Assembly (NCBI GenBank): GCA_003527145.1
Contig: DPSW01000440.1
Location: forward strand, 4,470-10,808
DNA: 6,339 nt
Direction: 5' to 3'
Source of the DNA: Clostridiaceae bacterium
Lineage (GTDB): Bacteria > Bacillota > Clostridia > Lutisporales > Lutisporaceae
Shown here piece after piece: positions 1-5,327 of this stretch. The translations under genes were made by a program, and so were the position numbers. Every line of letters starts with the position of its first letter. Position 1 is the first letter of the stretch. The notes under the pieces are model-generated. The model worked only from the letters and a program-made list of their open reading frames with translations, was not told the origin of the DNA and did not search any database.

Positions 1-255
1 AATAAACCTATAGATGGTGAAGCTGATGATAGCCTTGGAGAATGGATACTGCAGGCCAATAAAAGCTGCAAAGTAGGTATATCCGGAATTTTTGGGGTAT
101 CCGTGACTATTAAGTCTGGGAAAAACAAAATAGTTGTTGAAGCCGGCGACGGATCATCCTATGAATTAGAAGTTGAGTATGTTAATAATGAAGAAATAAC
201 TGAAAAGATAAACAATATACTTTTTAAAGATCTTGACTTAGAGATAGTGAACTAA
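1..255 (+). CDS. 3' end of an unrecognised gene upstream of yycH (partial)
   Basis: The first frame is open from base 1 to a TAA at 253-255, giving the last 84 residues of a protein whose start lies outside the window. I do not recognise the family. The fragment has no membrane segment. It alternates short hydrophobic and polar stretches in a beta-rich pattern (around KVGISGIFGVSVTIKSG, residues 24-40, and KIVVEAG, residues 42-48) and ends in a probable amphipathic helix (EEITEKINNILF). It does not look like the end of the WalK kinase, because the glycine-rich ATP-binding motifs and the usual last strand of an HATPase domain are absent. It ends only 25 bases before the yycH start with no terminator between, so it is probably co-transcribed with yycH. 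Being coding is well supported by the open frame, the codon style and the fitting downstream gene; function is unknown. Confidence 0.75.
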   Translation, partial: NKPIDGEADDSLGEWILQANKSCKVGISGIFGVSVTIKSGKNKIVVEAGDGSSYELEVEYVNNEEITEKINNILFKDLDLEIVN

Positions 256-265
256 AAATGTGTTC

Positions 266-283
266 GAGGAATGGTAAAAATTG
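266..283 (+). promoter_or_regulatory. Ribosome binding site and TTG start of yycH
   Basis: GAGGA at 266-270 lies 10 bases before a TTG at 281-283. The frame has a stop (TAA, 275-277) just upstream, so TTG 281 is the first possible start. It places a positively charged MKRE and a transmembrane segment at the N terminus, as in known YycH proteins. The ATG at 271 is in another frame and leads to a short dead end. Confidence 0.7.
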
Positions 284-1708
284 AAGCGGGAAAAACTCAA
301 ATCTGCAACTCTTTTTTGTCTTGTGCTGATAAGCGTAATATTGACTACCCAAATATGGTTAGATATATCCATTGAGGGTATTTTTATTATGTTTAAAAAG
401 CAAGAAGTGAATTCTAATGAACTCCTAAGCTCTAATAATGACAAGGCAAGTCTGATAAAACCCGAGAAGCTCATATTAAATAATAACGGTAAGCATACTT
501 TGCTTCTGAATGAAACAGAGATCGGATTGATCTATGATAGGATTTTGGAAGATACTAAGAATATGCTGGCTATAATTTTTGAGTCCAAGGAAGGCATCGA
601 ATCAGAAAAACATTCCATGGAATTTATGAAAAATTTAAGGACGGGACGTACCATTGAATTAGAATACCCATTTGCCTATGATTACAGAATTTATGCAAAT
701 ATGCTGGGAGCTGCCAAAGCGCAATGGGAGGAAATAAAAACTATAGATAGTGTTTTAGTAGGTTATGATAGCAACGCAGTTTATATAGTGGACAAGACAT
801 CCGACAGTATATATGAATTCCGCTCAAAGGCATTAAGGAGCAGCATAAGAGTTATGGTGGATATGATAAACAGAAGCAAGACCTATGCCTATATGTTCTT
901 AAATGAGGTAGAACCTGAGAAATATGGAGAAAATGTTCTCATCCCTATAAATATAGAAGATACACATACCATGGCCAAACTTTCTTCGTCTGCAGAAACT
1001 GACGATGATAGCTTTGAAAGTATTGCGGTAAATTTCTTTGGCGGAGATCCTTCTACGCTAAGACGCATCGTAGACCCTTCAGGCACAGTTGTATACACCG
1101 ATGGGGAAAGAAGGGGAGGCATAAGGATGAGCAAAGCGGGAGTTATTGAATATGTGAATTATTCCACTCAATCTAAAAATCAAAAGGACGATTTCACTGT
1201 ACTGGATGCTGTAAATATAGCCACAAACTTTGTAAACAGCCATATGGGCTTTCCTAAGGATTCCTATATTTCTTCCATAGAGCAGGTGGCTAAAAATAAT
1301 AAATTATATAGCTGCACTATAAGGTATAATTATAGATATGAAGGAATTCCTATAATAAATGACGAAACAATAATGGATAACCCTATAGAGATTGAAATAG
1401 TAAACGGGGAAGTTAAAAGATACAAGAGGGTCGTTAAAGATATTAAGATGACAGGTGAAGGAAAGATCATCAAAAATCCTCTTGATGAAATAATAGATAT
1501 AGTTTTGAAGAGGCTGAGCTACGATAAAAATATTGATATTGATGATATTAAGATAAAGGATATACAATTGTCATATTTTGAATACAAATTAGAAGGCACA
1601 ACTTCTATGATACCTGTATGGGTTATAGAAGCAGGAGGCGATACCGGGGCGGCAGGCAGGTATATATTGAATGCAGAATCAGGGGTAATACTTTCGGAGC
1701 CATACTAA
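281..1708 (+). CDS. yycH: YycH (WalH), membrane-anchored regulator of the WalK sensor kinase
   Basis: The 475-residue product is close to the length of Bacillus YycH (about 455). It begins with MKRE, then one transmembrane helix at about residues 9-27 ending in a Trp (QIW), followed by a long extracytoplasmic part; this N-terminal pattern is characteristic of YycH. Other YycH-like stretches are LLNETEIGLIYDRIL (about residues 55-69) and the aromatic-rich YPFAYDYRIYANMLG (about 129-143). The C terminus carries an IPVWVIEAGG...GRYILNAESG motif that resembles the end of YycI encoded next door. In B. subtilis, YycH and YycI contact the membrane part of WalK and restrain WalRK signalling, while in Staphylococcus aureus they act as activators, so the sign of regulation here is unknown. 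The start is TTG 281. The gene is followed by a palindromic element rather than directly by yycI. Confidence 0.85.
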   Translation: MKREKLKSATLFCLVLISVILTTQIWLDISIEGIFIMFKKQEVNSNELLSSNNDKASLIKPEKLILNNNGKHTLLLNETEIGLIYDRILEDTKNMLAIIFESKEGIESEKHSMEFMKNLRTGRTIELEYPFAYDYRIYANMLGAAKAQWEEIKTIDSVLVGYDSNAVYIVDKTSDSIYEFRSKALRSSIRVMVDMINRSKTYAYMFLNEVEPEKYGENVLIPINIEDTHTMAKLSSSAETDDDSFESIAVNFFGGDPSTLRRIVDPSGTVVYTDGERRGGIRMSKAGVIEYVNYSTQSKNQKDDFTVLDAVNIATNFVNSHMGFPKDSYISSIEQVAKNNKLYSCTIRYNYRYEGIPIINDETIMDNPIEIEIVNGEVKRYKRVVKDIKMTGEGKIIKNPLDEIIDIVLKRLSYDKNIDIDDIKIKDIQLSYFEYKLEGTTSMIPVWVIEAGGDTGAAGRYILNAESGVILSEPY

Positions 1709-1710
1709 GG

Positions 1711-1763
1711 AAAGGGGACACACCGCTGCAGGGGAGTATTCCTTGTTGCGGAATGTCCCCTCG
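1711..1763 (+). repeat. GGGGACA/TGTCCCC palindromic element (REP-like) between yycH and yycI
   Basis: The gap between yycH and yycI contains AGGGGACA at 1713-1720 and its exact reverse complement TGTCCCCT at 1754-1761. Inside is a second hairpin: GGGGA (1731-1735) and ATTCC (1738-1742) pair with GGAAT (1750-1754) and TCCCC (1756-1760) around a 7-base loop. The two foldings compete for the same right arm. The GC-rich stems stand out against AT-rich flanks. From memory, GGGGACA-type palindromes recur in many genomes, often beside REP-associated tyrosine transposases (Y1 family); no transposase is present here. It could instead act as an attenuator or mRNA stabiliser inside the operon, but it lacks the T-tract of an intrinsic terminator. 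Confidence 0.6.
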
Positions 1764-1800
1764 TTATTGCTACTTGATTAAAAGAAACGGGGTATTTGGT

Positions 1801-2679
1801 ATGAATTGGTCAAAAGCTAAAACAATACTCATCGTTGTATTTCTGATAGCAGATATTTTTCTGCTTTATGAATCATATTTAGGACCCTTGGCATTGAGAA
1901 TGGCAAGGGATAAGGAGAATACGAAGGAAATTGTGGATTATCTTGAAAAGCAAGGCATATCGGTAAAAAGTGCTATTCCTAAGCCCGGCTCATCCAAGGC
2001 CGCTCTCGATGTAAAATATAAATATTTCAACGAGCAATATGCCATGGGAAATTTTTTTGATGGCTTAGAGGATGTTGATGTAAAGAACTACGATGATAGA
2101 ATAGTGATGGAGAATAAAGATATCTACGTGGAGATCAATGGAAACGTAGAGTTGATATATACAAACAAAGCTCTGATTGAGGGACAAACAGGATCTTTTG
2201 ATGAAGGAGAAGCCCAAAAGAAGATGGAGGCATTTCTAAAGAAGATGGGGATAAATCAAAAGGACAGATATAGCGGGATAAAAAAAATGAAAAACGGCTA
2301 TCTAGAAATGAGCTGCAGCCAAGGATATAAGGGTACTTTTTTGGATAGAAGCTGTCTGGAGATTCAGGCAACTGATAAAGGCGTGGTTTCTATGAAAATG
2401 CTGTGGTTTGAAACAGTAAATAATGGGAAGGCTAAAAAGGAAGTCATATCTCCGGTAAATGCTTTGATGAAACTGTCGGAGCTTTATAAAGATGACGAGC
2501 AAAATATAATCGTATTGGATATGAGCTTAGGATATTATTTCAATACAGATGTGGAAGATGTAAAAGAGTTTGATGTAACTACCGTAAAAGAAGGAACGGC
2601 CATACCTGTGTGGAAGGTTATAACGGATAAGGGAAGAATATACATAAATGCCTATAATGGCATAGTTGAAAAAAATTAA
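1801..2679 (+). CDS. yycI: YycI (WalI), membrane-anchored regulator of the WalK sensor kinase
   Basis: The product is 292 residues (Bacillus YycI is about 280). The N terminus MNWSKAKTILIVVFLIADIF followed by LLYESYLG matches the hallmark YycI start (M-D/N-W-x-K-x-K, then one transmembrane helix at about residues 7-25). The rest is a charged extracytoplasmic domain without further membrane segments. It ends with IPVWKVITDKGRIYINAYNG (residues 268-287), the same motif type found at the end of YycH. YycI acts with YycH on WalK at the membrane. I chose ATG 1801, with GGGG at 1789-1792 as a modest ribosome binding site. The frame stays open back to an ATG at 1618, but that start would overlap yycH by 91 bases and add about 61 residues translated from the yycH end and the palindromic element, ahead of the conserved N terminus. 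The spacing from yycH is 92 bases and the element fills much of it. Confidence 0.9.
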   Translation: MNWSKAKTILIVVFLIADIFLLYESYLGPLALRMARDKENTKEIVDYLEKQGISVKSAIPKPGSSKAALDVKYKYFNEQYAMGNFFDGLEDVDVKNYDDRIVMENKDIYVEINGNVELIYTNKALIEGQTGSFDEGEAQKKMEAFLKKMGINQKDRYSGIKKMKNGYLEMSCSQGYKGTFLDRSCLEIQATDKGVVSMKMLWFETVNNGKAKKEVISPVNALMKLSELYKDDEQNIIVLDMSLGYYFNTDVEDVKEFDVTTVKEGTAIPVWKVITDKGRIYINAYNGIVEKN

Positions 2680-2685
2680 AAAGTA

Positions 2686-2713
2686 GTGCAAAATATTAAC
2701 AGTATGGTATAAT
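2686..2713 (+). promoter_or_regulatory. Possible promoter P1 after yycI (extended -10)
   Basis: A perfect TATAAT at 2708-2713 is preceded by TGG (2705-2707), forming an extended -10. A weak -35 candidate GTGCAA (2686-2691) sits 16 bases upstream. Transcription would start near 2720, inside the left arm of the hairpin at 2717-2747. That makes P1 less convincing as the main murA promoter than P2. Confidence 0.4.
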
Positions 2714-2716
2714 ATA

Positions 2717-2750
2717 AAAAGCTTTTGATTATAAATTAAAAGCTTTTATT
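2717..2750 (+). terminator. AT-rich hairpin, possible weak terminator of yycI
   Basis: A 14-bp stem (2717-2730 with 2734-2747, one G-T wobble) closes a 3-base loop. Each arm contains AAAAGCTTTT, so the 10-mer also occurs as a direct repeat. The right arm ends in TTTT followed by ATT, and the structure lies 38 bases after the yycI stop. Stem strength is low because only two G-C pairs occur, so termination may be partial. Confidence 0.5.
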
Positions 2751-2760
2751 GTTGGCTATA

Positions 2761-2789
2761 TTATAAAAGAATTTTGATAATGCTATAAT
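2761..2789 (+). promoter_or_regulatory. Possible promoter P2 for murA (extended -10)
   Basis: TGCTATAAT at 2781-2789 is an extended -10 (TGn plus a consensus TATAAT hexamer). The -35 is poor: TTATAA at 2761-2766, 17 bases upstream, matches the consensus at only half the positions, as is common for extended -10 promoters. It lies downstream of the AT hairpin and would give a leader of about 55 bases before the murA start. It is the better of the two candidates for driving murA. Confidence 0.55.
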
Positions 2790-2834
2790 ATATGAAACGG
2801 TATTATGCATGTTTTAACTTTAATTACAATTGAT

Positions 2835-2853
2835 AAGGAGTAGAAAACAATTG
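2835..2853 (+). promoter_or_regulatory. Ribosome binding site fixing the TTG start of murA
   Basis: A strong AAGGAG at 2835-2840 is followed after 10 bases by TTG at 2851. Starting there gives MDKLIIEGG, the expected MurA N terminus. An in-frame TTG at 2830 lies upstream of this site, would place the ribosome binding sequence inside the gene, and would add seven residues not expected in the family. Confidence 0.8.
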
Positions 2854-4113
2854 GATAAGTTAATTATAGAAGGCGGTCATGCACTGCAAGGAGAAGTAAA
2901 CATAAGCGGGGCCAAAAATTCCGCTGTGGCAATACTGCCTGCAGCACTGCTGGCAGGAGCCACCTCTACCATTAAAAACCTTCCCGATATAAAAGACGTA
3001 GCAAATATAATGGATATTCTTATTCAACTGGGAGCAGACGTAAAAAGAGACGGACGTGACAGGCTTATAATAAATAGCAGCGGCATAAGTACATATAAAG
3101 TAGACTTTGAACTTTCAAAAAAATTAAGAGCTTCTTATTACTTCATCGGAGCTTTATTGGGGCGTTTCAAAAAAGCTGAGGTGCCTTTTCCCGGAGGCTG
3201 TGACATCGGGGTAAGGCCTATCGATCAACACATTAAAGGTTTTGAAGCATTGGGCGCCAAGATAACCATTGAGCACGGCATAATCAGAGCCGAAGCGGAT
3301 GAGCTTATCGGTGCCTCTATATTCCTGGATGTAGTAAGTGTGGGGGCAACCATCAATATAATGCTGGCGGCCTGTATGGCTAAAGGTACTACCACCATAG
3401 AAAATGCTGCTAAGGAGCCTTATATAGTTGATACAGCAAACTTTTTGAATGCCTTGGGAGCCAATATCAAAGGTGCAGGTACAGATGAAATAAAAATAAA
3501 AGGCGTGGAGCGGCTGGGCGGATGTGAGCATGCCGTCATACCTGACCAGATGGAAGCAGGAACCTATATGATAGCTGCAGCAGCCTCAAAGGGCAATGTT
3601 CTTATAAGGAATATAATACCTACCCATTTAGACTCCATCAGCGCTAAGATGAAGGAAATGGGAATCGGAATAATAGAAAATGGAGACTCTCTCAGGGTAG
3701 TAGCCAATGGCAGACCAAAGGCAGCCAACATAAAGACGATGCCTTATCCCGGCTTTCCTACAGATCTGCAGCAGCCCATGAGCGTTCTGCTGTCCATTGC
3801 AGATGGTACGGCCATAATCAATGAAAGCATATATGACGGCAGATTTAAACATGTGGATGAGCTGAAGAAAATGGGTGCCAAGATAAATGTTGAGGGAAGA
3901 ATCGCTGTAATAGAAGGTGTAAAAAAGCTTTCCGGATCGCCGGTATGTGCCACGGACCTCAGAGCAGGCGCTGCCATGGTGGTGGCAGGACTATGCGCAG
4001 AGGGCGAAACAGCCATCAGCAATCTCATTCATATAGAAAGAGGCTATGAAAAATTGGAAGACAAACTTCTTGACCTTGGAGCCAAAATAAGAAAAGTTTC
4101 TGAAGAAGAGTAA
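2851..4113 (+). CDS. murA: MurA, UDP-N-acetylglucosamine 1-carboxyvinyltransferase
   Basis: The 420-residue product has the full length of the EPSP synthase/MurA family. MurA transfers enolpyruvate from phosphoenolpyruvate to the 3'-OH of UDP-GlcNAc in the cytosol, the first committed step of peptidoglycan synthesis. Key residues are all visible: GAKN with Lys22 and Asn23, RAS with Arg93, the catalytic loop [10 protein letters not shown] with Cys117 and Arg122, FPTDLQ with Asp305 (catalytic base position), GRFKHVDEL at 330-338, and DLRAGAAMV with Asp369 and Arg371. Retention of the loop Cys predicts sensitivity to fosfomycin, in contrast to enzymes with Asp at this place. Many Firmicutes carry two murA genes; whether this is the only copy cannot be seen here. 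It sits between yycI and yycJ, has its own promoter candidates and is closed by a terminator, so it may form its own transcription unit. Confidence in function is very high. Confidence 0.97.
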   Translation: MDKLIIEGGHALQGEVNISGAKNSAVAILPAALLAGATSTIKNLPDIKDVANIMDILIQLGADVKRDGRDRLIINSSGISTYKVDFELSKKLRASYYFIGALLGRFKKAEVPFPGGCDIGVRPIDQHIKGFEALGAKITIEHGIIRAEADELIGASIFLDVVSVGATINIMLAACMAKGTTTIENAAKEPYIVDTANFLNALGANIKGAGTDEIKIKGVERLGGCEHAVIPDQMEAGTYMIAAAASKGNVLIRNIIPTHLDSISAKMKEMGIGIIENGDSLRVVANGRPKAANIKTMPYPGFPTDLQQPMSVLLSIADGTAIINESIYDGRFKHVDELKKMGAKINVEGRIAVIEGVKKLSGSPVCATDLRAGAAMVVAGLCAEGETAISNLIHIERGYEKLEDKLLDLGAKIRKVSEEE

Positions 4114-4123
4114 AAAATTAATT

Positions 4124-4158
4124 AGGAATGAGGAATCAGGAATGAGAAGTTAAGAATT
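4124..4158 (+). repeat. Degenerate 7-bp tandem repeat after murA
   Basis: Five consecutive heptamers run AGGAATG, AGGAATC, AGGAATG, AGAAGTT, AAGAATT. The first three are nearly identical and the last two have decayed. The array starts 10 bases after the murA stop and ends just before the terminator. No function is apparent; the stretch carries no reading frame with a ribosome binding site. Confidence 0.6.
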
Positions 4159-4163
4159 CCTTG

Positions 4164-4199
4164 GGCATAGATCATTAGGTTCGGTCTATCGCCTTTTTT
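4164..4199 (+). terminator. Intrinsic terminator of murA
   Basis: GGC plus ATAGATC (4164-4173) pair with GGTCTAT (4183-4189) and GCC (4191-4193), with one bulged C at 4190, one wobble pair and a 9-base loop. Six T follow directly (4194-4199), then an AT-rich run. It lies about 50 bases after the murA stop and should end most transcripts before yycJ. Confidence 0.85.
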
Positions 4200-4256
4200 A
4201 TATATAGCGCGAAAAAGATTTTAAAGCAATATGTTATCAGTCAGTATAACAGCTAT

Positions 4257-4269
4257 GGGGGTCATTATG
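4257..4269 (+). promoter_or_regulatory. Ribosome binding site selecting the yycJ start
   Basis: GGGGG at 4257-4261 lies 5 bases before ATG 4267. Starting there gives MITKFCSIASGSSGN, with the same number of residues before the SGS motif as in Bacillus YycJ. The in-frame ATGs at 4231 and 4255 would add 12 or 4 extra residues, and neither has a good ribosome binding site. Confidence 0.65.
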
Positions 4270-5061
4270 ATTACAAAATTTTGTTCTATTGCCAGCGGAA
4301 GCAGCGGAAATTGCATATATGTAGGCAATGATGAATCAGGCCTGCTGATAGATGCAGGGGTAAGCTGCAAAAACATTTTGGAGAACTTAAAAAATATAGG
4401 GATATGCACCAGTTCAATAAAGGGAATTTTGGTAACCCATGAACACTCAGATCATATGAAAAGCATAGGGGCCATGTCCAGAAAGCTTAACATACCCATC
4501 TATGCCAATGCCAAGACCTGGGAGGCACTGGGCGGCGGCATAGGGACCGTGAAAACGGAAAACATAAGGATATTTGAGACAGGAGAGGAGTTTTGCATAG
4601 ATGACGTATGCATTTCCCCATTTTCTATTTCTCATGATGCTGCAGAGCCTGTAGGCTTTACCTTTTCTTTTGGCAGCGAAAAGCTTGGACTGGCTACGGA
4701 TTTAGGCTATTTCAGCCAGACTGTGAAGGACGCTTTGAAGGGTGCACATTTTGTAATGCTTGAAGCAAATCATGATGTGGAAATGCTCAAGGTGGGCAGC
4801 TACCCGTATTTTTTGAAAAGAAGGATACTCGGGGAGTTCGGACACTTGTCCAATGAGGCATCGGGATACGCAGCCTGTGAGCTTGTGGGTTTAGGCGTCA
4901 AGCAGATAATGCTGGGGCATTTGAGCAAGGAAAATAATTTTCCCCAGTTGGCATATGAGACAGTTAGAGGTATTATGGAAGAAAAGGGCATTTCAGTCCA
5001 AAAGGATGTGACCCTTGATGTAGCGCCGAGAAGCTCGGTAAGCAAGGTATTCACCGTATAG
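4267..5061 (+). CDS. yycJ: YycJ (WalJ/VicX), metallo-beta-lactamase-fold hydrolase, probable DNA exonuclease
   Basis: The 264-residue product has the same length as B. subtilis YycJ. The metal-binding motif THEHSDH (residues 57-63, with His58, His60, Asp62, His63) is intact. Further likely metal or active-site positions are SHDA (His123), ATDLGY (Asp145), EANHD (His169), GHLS (His193) and GHLS (His218). The N-terminal CSIASGSSGN is the typical family start. There is no signal peptide or membrane segment, so it should be cytosolic. Members of this family are conserved next to the WalRK genes; a 5'-3' exonuclease role linked to mismatch repair has been proposed for a Bacillus homologue, and effects on cell wall and division are described for others. 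The substrate here is inferred, not seen. The gene stands between two terminators, so a local promoter is expected, but I find no convincing one upstream. Confidence 0.93.
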   Translation: MITKFCSIASGSSGNCIYVGNDESGLLIDAGVSCKNILENLKNIGICTSSIKGILVTHEHSDHMKSIGAMSRKLNIPIYANAKTWEALGGGIGTVKTENIRIFETGEEFCIDDVCISPFSISHDAAEPVGFTFSFGSEKLGLATDLGYFSQTVKDALKGAHFVMLEANHDVEMLKVGSYPYFLKRRILGEFGHLSNEASGYAACELVGLGVKQIMLGHLSKENNFPQLAYETVRGIMEEKGISVQKDVTLDVAPRSSVSKVFTV

Positions 5062-5111
5062 CTGCTGCAAATAGGGATAATACGGCTATATAAGGTATAT
5101 CATATTAGTAG

Positions 5112-5133
5112 AAAATTGCGTAGCAATTTTTTT
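5112..5133 (+). terminator. Intrinsic terminator of yycJ
   Basis: AAAATTGC (5112-5119) and GCAATTTT (5123-5130) form a perfect 8-bp stem with a 3-base loop, followed by three more T to give a run of seven T. It lies about 50 bases after the yycJ stop. Confidence 0.7.
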
Positions 5134-5135
5134 CG

Positions 5136-5240
5136 GGTACGTGGTGCATCGCCTAGGGTCACTTCTATGTGGTCTTGGTACGAGGTTCGAGTGTTATAGC
5201 AGAGCTCTAGGGTCTGACCCAAAAGGAATACCCTAACCCT
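5136..5240. repeat. Imperfect duplication in the yycJ-htrA gap
   Basis: Two blocks share the same pair of words in the same order. GGTACGTGGT at 5136-5145 precedes CTAGGGTC at 5153-5160, and GGTACGAGGT at 5177-5186 precedes CTAGGGTC at 5207-5214. Downstream, TAGGGT (5208-5213) can pair with ACCCTA (5230-5235), and GGGTC/GACCC forms a tight palindrome at 5210-5220. I see no reading frame with a ribosome binding site here and cannot name the element. Confidence 0.45.
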
Positions 5241-5277
5241 CGTGCCTCGTGCCCCGTGCCCCGTGCCCCGTGCCTCG
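5241..5277. repeat. Five tandem CGTGCCY heptamers
   Basis: Five uninterrupted 7-bp units run CGTGCCT, CGTGCCC, CGTGCCC, CGTGCCC, CGTGCCT, followed by a partial CG. Only the last base varies. The stretch 5231-5280 is about three quarters G+C, far above the flanking sequence, which suggests an origin different from the rest of the locus. The units are too short for CRISPR. The array lies about 50 bases upstream of the htrA start and would be in the leader if htrA is transcribed from further upstream. Confidence 0.85.
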
Positions 5278-5282
5278 CAGCC

Positions 5283-5307
5283 ATAAAAAATACTGCATAT
5301 TTTTTAT
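5283..5307. promoter_or_regulatory. Perfect AT-only inverted repeat before htrA
   Basis: ATAAAAAATA (5283-5292) and TATTTTTTAT (5298-5307) are exact reverse complements separated by CTGCA. The repeat ends 5 bases before the htrA ribosome binding site. It could be a DNA-binding site for a dimeric regulator, a weak RNA hairpin next to the ribosome binding site, or a minor terminator. The sequence alone does not decide between these. Confidence 0.5.
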
Positions 5308-5312
5308 AAAAG

Positions 5313-5327
5313 AAGGTGATATATATG
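5313..5327 (+). promoter_or_regulatory. Ribosome binding site of htrA
   Basis: AAGGTGAT at 5313-5320 is complementary to the 16S 3' end over eight bases and lies 4 bases before ATG 5325. Confidence 0.75.

Noticed and set aside
1618..1800. N-terminal extension of yycI back to ATG 1618
   Set aside because: It overlaps the yycH end in another frame and crosses the palindromic element; the conserved YycI start MNWSKAK is at 1801.
2830..2850. Upstream TTG start of murA at 2830
   Set aside because: The strong AAGGAG lies between 2830 and 2851 and fits only the TTG at 2851, which also gives the usual MurA N terminus.
2790..2850. Riboswitch or T-box in the murA leader
   Set aside because: The leader after P2 is only about 55 bases with no stable stem, too short for a known riboswitch class.
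3154..3531. 125-codon open frame on the minus strand within murA
   Set aside because: It lies fully opposite a certain gene, has no recognisable domain and its composition is that of a shadow frame. The same holds for the other minus-strand frames.
4231..4266. Upstream ATG starts of yycJ at 4231 and 4255
   Set aside because: Neither has a good ribosome binding site, and the family N terminus aligns with ATG 4267.
5062..5111. Promoter with GATAAT near 5076
   Set aside because: The nearest -35-like hexamer (TTCACC, 5050-5055) is 20 bases away, and the intrinsic terminator at 5112-5133 follows directly.
5175..5200. Possible tRNA T-arm (GGTTCGAG at 5184-5191) or promoter (TTGGTA/TATAGC)
   Set aside because: The bases flanking GGTTCGA do not form a T-stem and there is no acceptor or anticodon arm. 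The promoter hexamers are only 14 bases apart, too close for a normal sigma-A promoter.
5241..5277. CRISPR array
   Set aside because: Units are 7 bp with no spacers.
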